Source: Streptococcus parasanguinis (lineage in GTDB: Bacteria; Bacillota; Bacilli; Lactobacillales; Streptococcaceae). From it: a stretch of 64,000 nt of DNA. Both the position numbers and the translations under genes were made by a program. The stretch lies in the NCBI RefSeq assembly GCF_016648855.1, contig NZ_JACLQU010000002.1, positions 19,510-83,509 of the forward strand, written 5' to 3'. The notes below the pieces were generated by a model. That model was given only the letters and a program-made list of their open reading frames with translations, was not told the DNA's origin and made no database searches. Positions 62,101-64,000 of the stretch are shown here, piece after piece; position 1 is the first letter of the stretch; every line of letters starts with the position of its first letter.

Positions 62101-64000
62101 GTTGACCATTTTTATCAAGAAGAGTAATAGTATCTTTGTCAATTGGTGCAACTGGGTCACCTTCGGTGAAGGTCACAGTTCCAGTTTGAACCACACCTTG
62201 AGGTGCTTCTGATTCAGCTGGAGTTGCTGTTGGGGTTACTGGTGTCACAGTTGGTGTGTACTTAGCAGTAACTGGAGTACCGTTCTTATCGACACGTTTA
62301 ACCGTTACGCCTGTACCTTCTCCAGTGAATGATTTTTCTGGAACAAATGTTACAGTTCCGTCTGGAGCTACTGTGTAAGTTCCTTCACCAGGAACGGTCT
62401 TCGTAGTTGAGCCATCTTCAAATGTTGCAGGTGTATCATCATCCATTGGAACATTTGGATTACCTGGTGTGAAGGTTGGTGTACCTGTTTGAGTTTGACC
62501 TTGTTTGTCAGTAGATGTTGTATCTTCTGCAGTTGGTGTTACTGGTGTTACGGTTGGTGTATAAGTTGCAGAAGCTTTTGTTCCGTTCTTATCTTCACGA
62601 ACCACTGTTACAGCTGGTGCAGTTCCGACGAATGATTTTTCTGGTACAAATGTAACAGTACCGTCTGCTGCTACTGTGTAAGTACCAACACCGTCTACAG
62701 TCTTAGTCGTTGAGCCATCGTCAAATGTTGCTGGAACATCATCGTTCATTGGCACACGGCTATCGCCTTCAGTAAATACAGGTTTACCAGTTTGTGTAGC
62801 ACCTTGGATATCTGTCGTTTCAACTGGTGTTGCAGTTGGTGTTACTGGTGTCACAGTTGGTGTGTACTTCGCTGTGATTTCAGTACCGTTCTTATCCACG
62901 CGTTTCACTGTTACACCTGAAGCGGTTCCAGTGAATGATTTTTCAGGAACGAAGGTTACTGTTCCATCTGGAGCAACTGTGTAAGTTCCTTCACCATCGA
63001 CAGTCTTCGTAGTTGAGCCATCTTCGAAGGTAGCTGGAGTATCTTCATCGATTGGAACATTTGGATTTCCTTCGGTGAAGGTTGGTTTACCAGATTGTGT
63101 TTGACCTTGGATATCTGTCGATGTTGCATCTTCAGAAGTTGGGACAACTGGAGTAATCTTCGGTGTGTAAGTTGTTTCTACTGTTGTTCCATTAGTATCA
63201 GCTGCTTGAACCTTAACTGGAACTACATCACCTGAATAAGATTTATCTGTTGGTGTGAAAGTAACTACACCCGTGTCTTTATCAACTGTGTATGTACCGA
63301 TTACATCACCTGCTGGTGATTTCGCTTCTACTGATGCGGCTGGTTGACCATTTTCATCAAGAAGAGTAATGGTATTCTTGTCGATTGGCGCTACTTCATC
63401 ACCTTCAGTAAAGGTTACAGTTCCAGTTTGAACCAAACCTTGAGGTCCAGTAGATTCAGCTGGTGTTGCAGTTGGAGTTACTGGAGTTACGGTTGGTGTG
63501 TAAGTTGCAGAAGCTTTGGTTCCGTTCTTATCTTCACGAACAACCGTTACGGCTGGTGCTTTACCTGTGAATGATTTTTCAGGCACAAAGGTTACAGTTC
63601 CGTCTGCTGCTACTGTGTAAGTACCAACACCGTCTACAGTCTTAGTCGTTGAACCATCGTCAAATGTTGCTGGAACATCATCGTTCATTGGCACACGGCT
63701 ATCGCCTTCAGTAAATTCAGGCTTACCTGTTTGGGTTTGACCTTGTTTACCTGTTGTTTCAACTGGTGTAGCTGTCGGTGTGACTGGAGTCACAGTTGGT
63801 GTATAAGTCGCAGAGGCTTTAGTTCCGTTCTTATCTTCACGAACAACCGTCACTGCTGGCGCTTTACCTGTGAATGATTTTTCTGGTACAAATGTAACAG
63901 TACCGTCTGCTGCTACTGTGTAGGTACCAACACCGTCTACAGTCTTAGTCGTTGAACCATCGTCAAATGTTGCTGGAACATCATCGTTCATTGGCACACG
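59171..64000 (-). CDS. CshA-like fibrillar LPXTG surface protein, 5' end outside the window
   Basis: Over 1600 residues are in the window, running off the right edge. It is built of repeated units of about 85 residues (GKPxFTEGD-x-VPMND, FDDGSTTKTV, GTYTVAADGTVTFVPEKSF, VREDKNGTKASATYTPTVTP), with some longer units of about 105 (ITLLDENGQPAASVEAKSPA). These match CshA-type fibril repeats, which mediate binding to fibronectin and other microbes. After the repeats come two short MucBP-like units (DKEGKEIPGYPTVDGE, DENGNPIPGNPTEDGE), a Pro/Gln/Thr-rich wall stretch and LPNTGTKESS with a membrane segment. Confidence 0.9.
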   Translation of the reverse strand, partial: RVPMNDDVPATFDDGSTTKTVDGVGTYTVAADGTVTFVPEKSFTGKAPAVTVVREDKNGTKASATYTPTVTPVTPTATPVETTGKQGQTQTGKPEFTEGDSRVPMNDDVPATFDDGSTTKTVDGVGTYTVAADGTVTFVPEKSFTGKAPAVTVVREDKNGTKASATYTPTVTPVTPTATPAESTGPQGLVQTGTVTFTEGDEVAPIDKNTITLLDENGQPAASVEAKSPAGDVIGTYTVDKDTGVVTFTPTDKSYSGDVVPVKVQAADTNGTTVETTYTPKITPVVPTSEDATSTDIQGQTQSGKPTFTEGNPNVPIDEDTPATFEDGSTTKTVDGEGTYTVAPDGTVTFVPEKSFTGTASGVTVKRVDKNGTEITAKYTPTVTPVTPTATPVETTDIQGATQTGKPVFTEGDSRVPMNDDVPATFDDGSTTKTVDGVGTYTVAADGTVTFVPEKSFVGTAPAVTVVREDKNGTKASATYTPTVTPVTPTAEDTTSTDKQGQTQTGTPTFTPGNPNVPMDDDTPATFEDGSTTKTVPGEGTYTVAPDGTVTFVPEKSFTGEGTGVTVKRVDKNGTPVTAKYTPTVTPVTPTATPAESEAPQGVVQTGTVTFTEGDPVAPIDKDTITLLDKNGQPAESVVAKSPEGKEIGTFTVDKETGLVTFTPTDKSYSGDVVPVKVQGKDTNGTVAETTYTPKITPVVPTAEPATSTDIQGKTQTGTPSFTPGNPAIPMDDDVPATFEDGSTTKTIPGEGTYTVAPDGTVTFVPEKTFTGTGTGVTVKRVDKNGTPVTATYTPTVTPVTPTAEPATSTNKQGQTQTGKPTFTAGHENVPMNAAVPATFEDGSTTKEIPTVGIYTVAADGTVTFRPDPRFVGEAPAVTVVREDKNGTKASATYTPTVTPITPTAEPAKSEAPQGIVQTGKPTFTEGDPIAPMNPSTLKLYDDSGNPTDQLDAFSPAGDIIGIFTVDKEKGEVIFTPTNKAYSGEVLPVGVSMEDANGTYARTTYTPFITPVVPTAEPATSTDIQGATQTGKPSFTEGNPAVPMDNDVPATFVDGSTTKVVPGEGTYTVAPDGTVTYVPEKSFVGTVAGIVVQRQDKNGTVVKAMYTPTVTPVTPTGTPAVSTDVQGATQTGKPSFTEGDSRVPMNDKVPATFDDGSTTKTVEGVGTYTVAADGTVTFVPEKSFVGTAPAVTVVREDVNGTKASATYTPTVTPVTPTAEPATSKDIQGQTQTGKPTFTPGNPSVPMDDEVPATFEDGSTTKVIPGEGTYTVAPDGTVTFVPEKSFTGTGTGVTVKRVDKNGTPVTATYTPTVTPVAPTAEPVTSIGKKGQTQTGKPVFTEGDSRVPMNDKVPATFDDGSTTKTIPGVGTYTVAADGTVTFTPEPEFTGTAPAVTVVREDVNGTKAFATYTPTVLPITKFVDKEGKEIPGYPTVDGEEPKAEIPGYRFVETKKLPNGDTEHVYEKVTTSYVDENGNPIPGNPTEDGEQPKKDIPGYDFVKTVVDKDGNTQHIYKKTVTPTPTPDPTPTPEPQPQPTPQPQPQPQPQPKPEERTIPVVPETKEEVKYIDPQNPTAQLPNTGTKESSTAGLAIFSALAGLSLFGFAKRNKED

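Noticed and set aside
59171..64000. Regularly spaced DNA repeats resembling a CRISPR array
   Set aside because: The repeats are in frame, encode protein domains of about 85 residues and lie in one long open frame; no cas genes are present.
1..64000. tRNA or rRNA genes
   Set aside because: No cloverleaf with CCA-like end or rRNA sequence was recognised on either strand.

Overview
The window is a low-GC Firmicute chromosome, almost certainly an oral Streptococcus of the mitis/sanguinis/parasanguinis type. Evidence: the gene neighbourhoods dprA-rnhB-rbgA, rplJ-rplL and folA-clpX-engB, a CshA-type fibrillar LPXTG protein, YSIRK-like signal peptides and SD motifs of the GGAG type. Assignment to a species is not possible from the sequence alone.

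Left chromosomal part (1-18974, all genes on the minus strand): partial dprA, a ROK kinase, rnhB, rbgA, an ATP-cone protein, dapA, a structured intergenic repeat, asd, lemA and a DUF3137-like partner, a stand-alone structured small RNA with its own promoter and terminator (8030-8180), an alkD-like glycosylase, cls, a GNAT acetyltransferase, a secreted beta-helix protein, a heterodimeric ABC exporter and three tandem paralogous lipoproteins.

Integrated element (18975-53489, about 34.5 kb): flanked by 22-bp direct repeats that include the 15-bp motif TTATTTAAGAGTAAC at the 3' end of rplL, a known attachment site of streptococcal integrative elements of the ICESa2603/89K type. Next to the left repeat are a tyrosine integrase, a DUF3173 protein and a plasmid-like replicon (primase-helicase, three 22-bp iterons, Rep, and a terminator-like attenuator in the rep leader). 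Related extended -10 promoters (TGGCA core) occur at rep and at three right-end sites, which suggests that both ends are one ancestral plasmid-like backbone. I see no relaxase and no type IV secretion genes. Cargo: an Rgg-type regulator with two ABC half-exporters; a four-gene type II CBASS operon; PezAT; a probable invertible DNA module; RHS and other gene remnants; a lactococcin-972-like bacteriocin cluster with a small exported peptide and a PlcR/Rgg-like TPR regulator; a chimeric IS30/IS630 transposase; a large PgrA-type surface exclusion/adhesin protein; XRE and hypothetical genes; two strong inverted-repeat structures; and a third tyrosine recombinase.

Most striking system: at 34989-38289 two convergent genes (an ATP-grasp ligase and a 766-aa P-loop/TPR protein with a degenerate Walker B) are bounded by perfect 31-bp inverted repeats that lie exactly between promoter and start codon and carry the ribosome binding site. 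Each repeat holds a core of 5-bp inverted arms around a 7-bp spacer, like a tyrosine recombinase site, and a XerC/D-like recombinase gene starts 55 bp outside. Inversion would swap which of the two genes lies behind the better promoter, so this looks like a two-gene phase switch inside a defence island.

Right chromosomal part (53469-64000, all minus): rplL and rplJ with an L10 leader, a formate/nitrite transporter gene interrupted by an in-frame TGA, a secreted glucosaminidase, engB, clpX, a 56-aa membrane protein, folA, and the 3' part of a very repetitive CshA-like gene that runs off the window.
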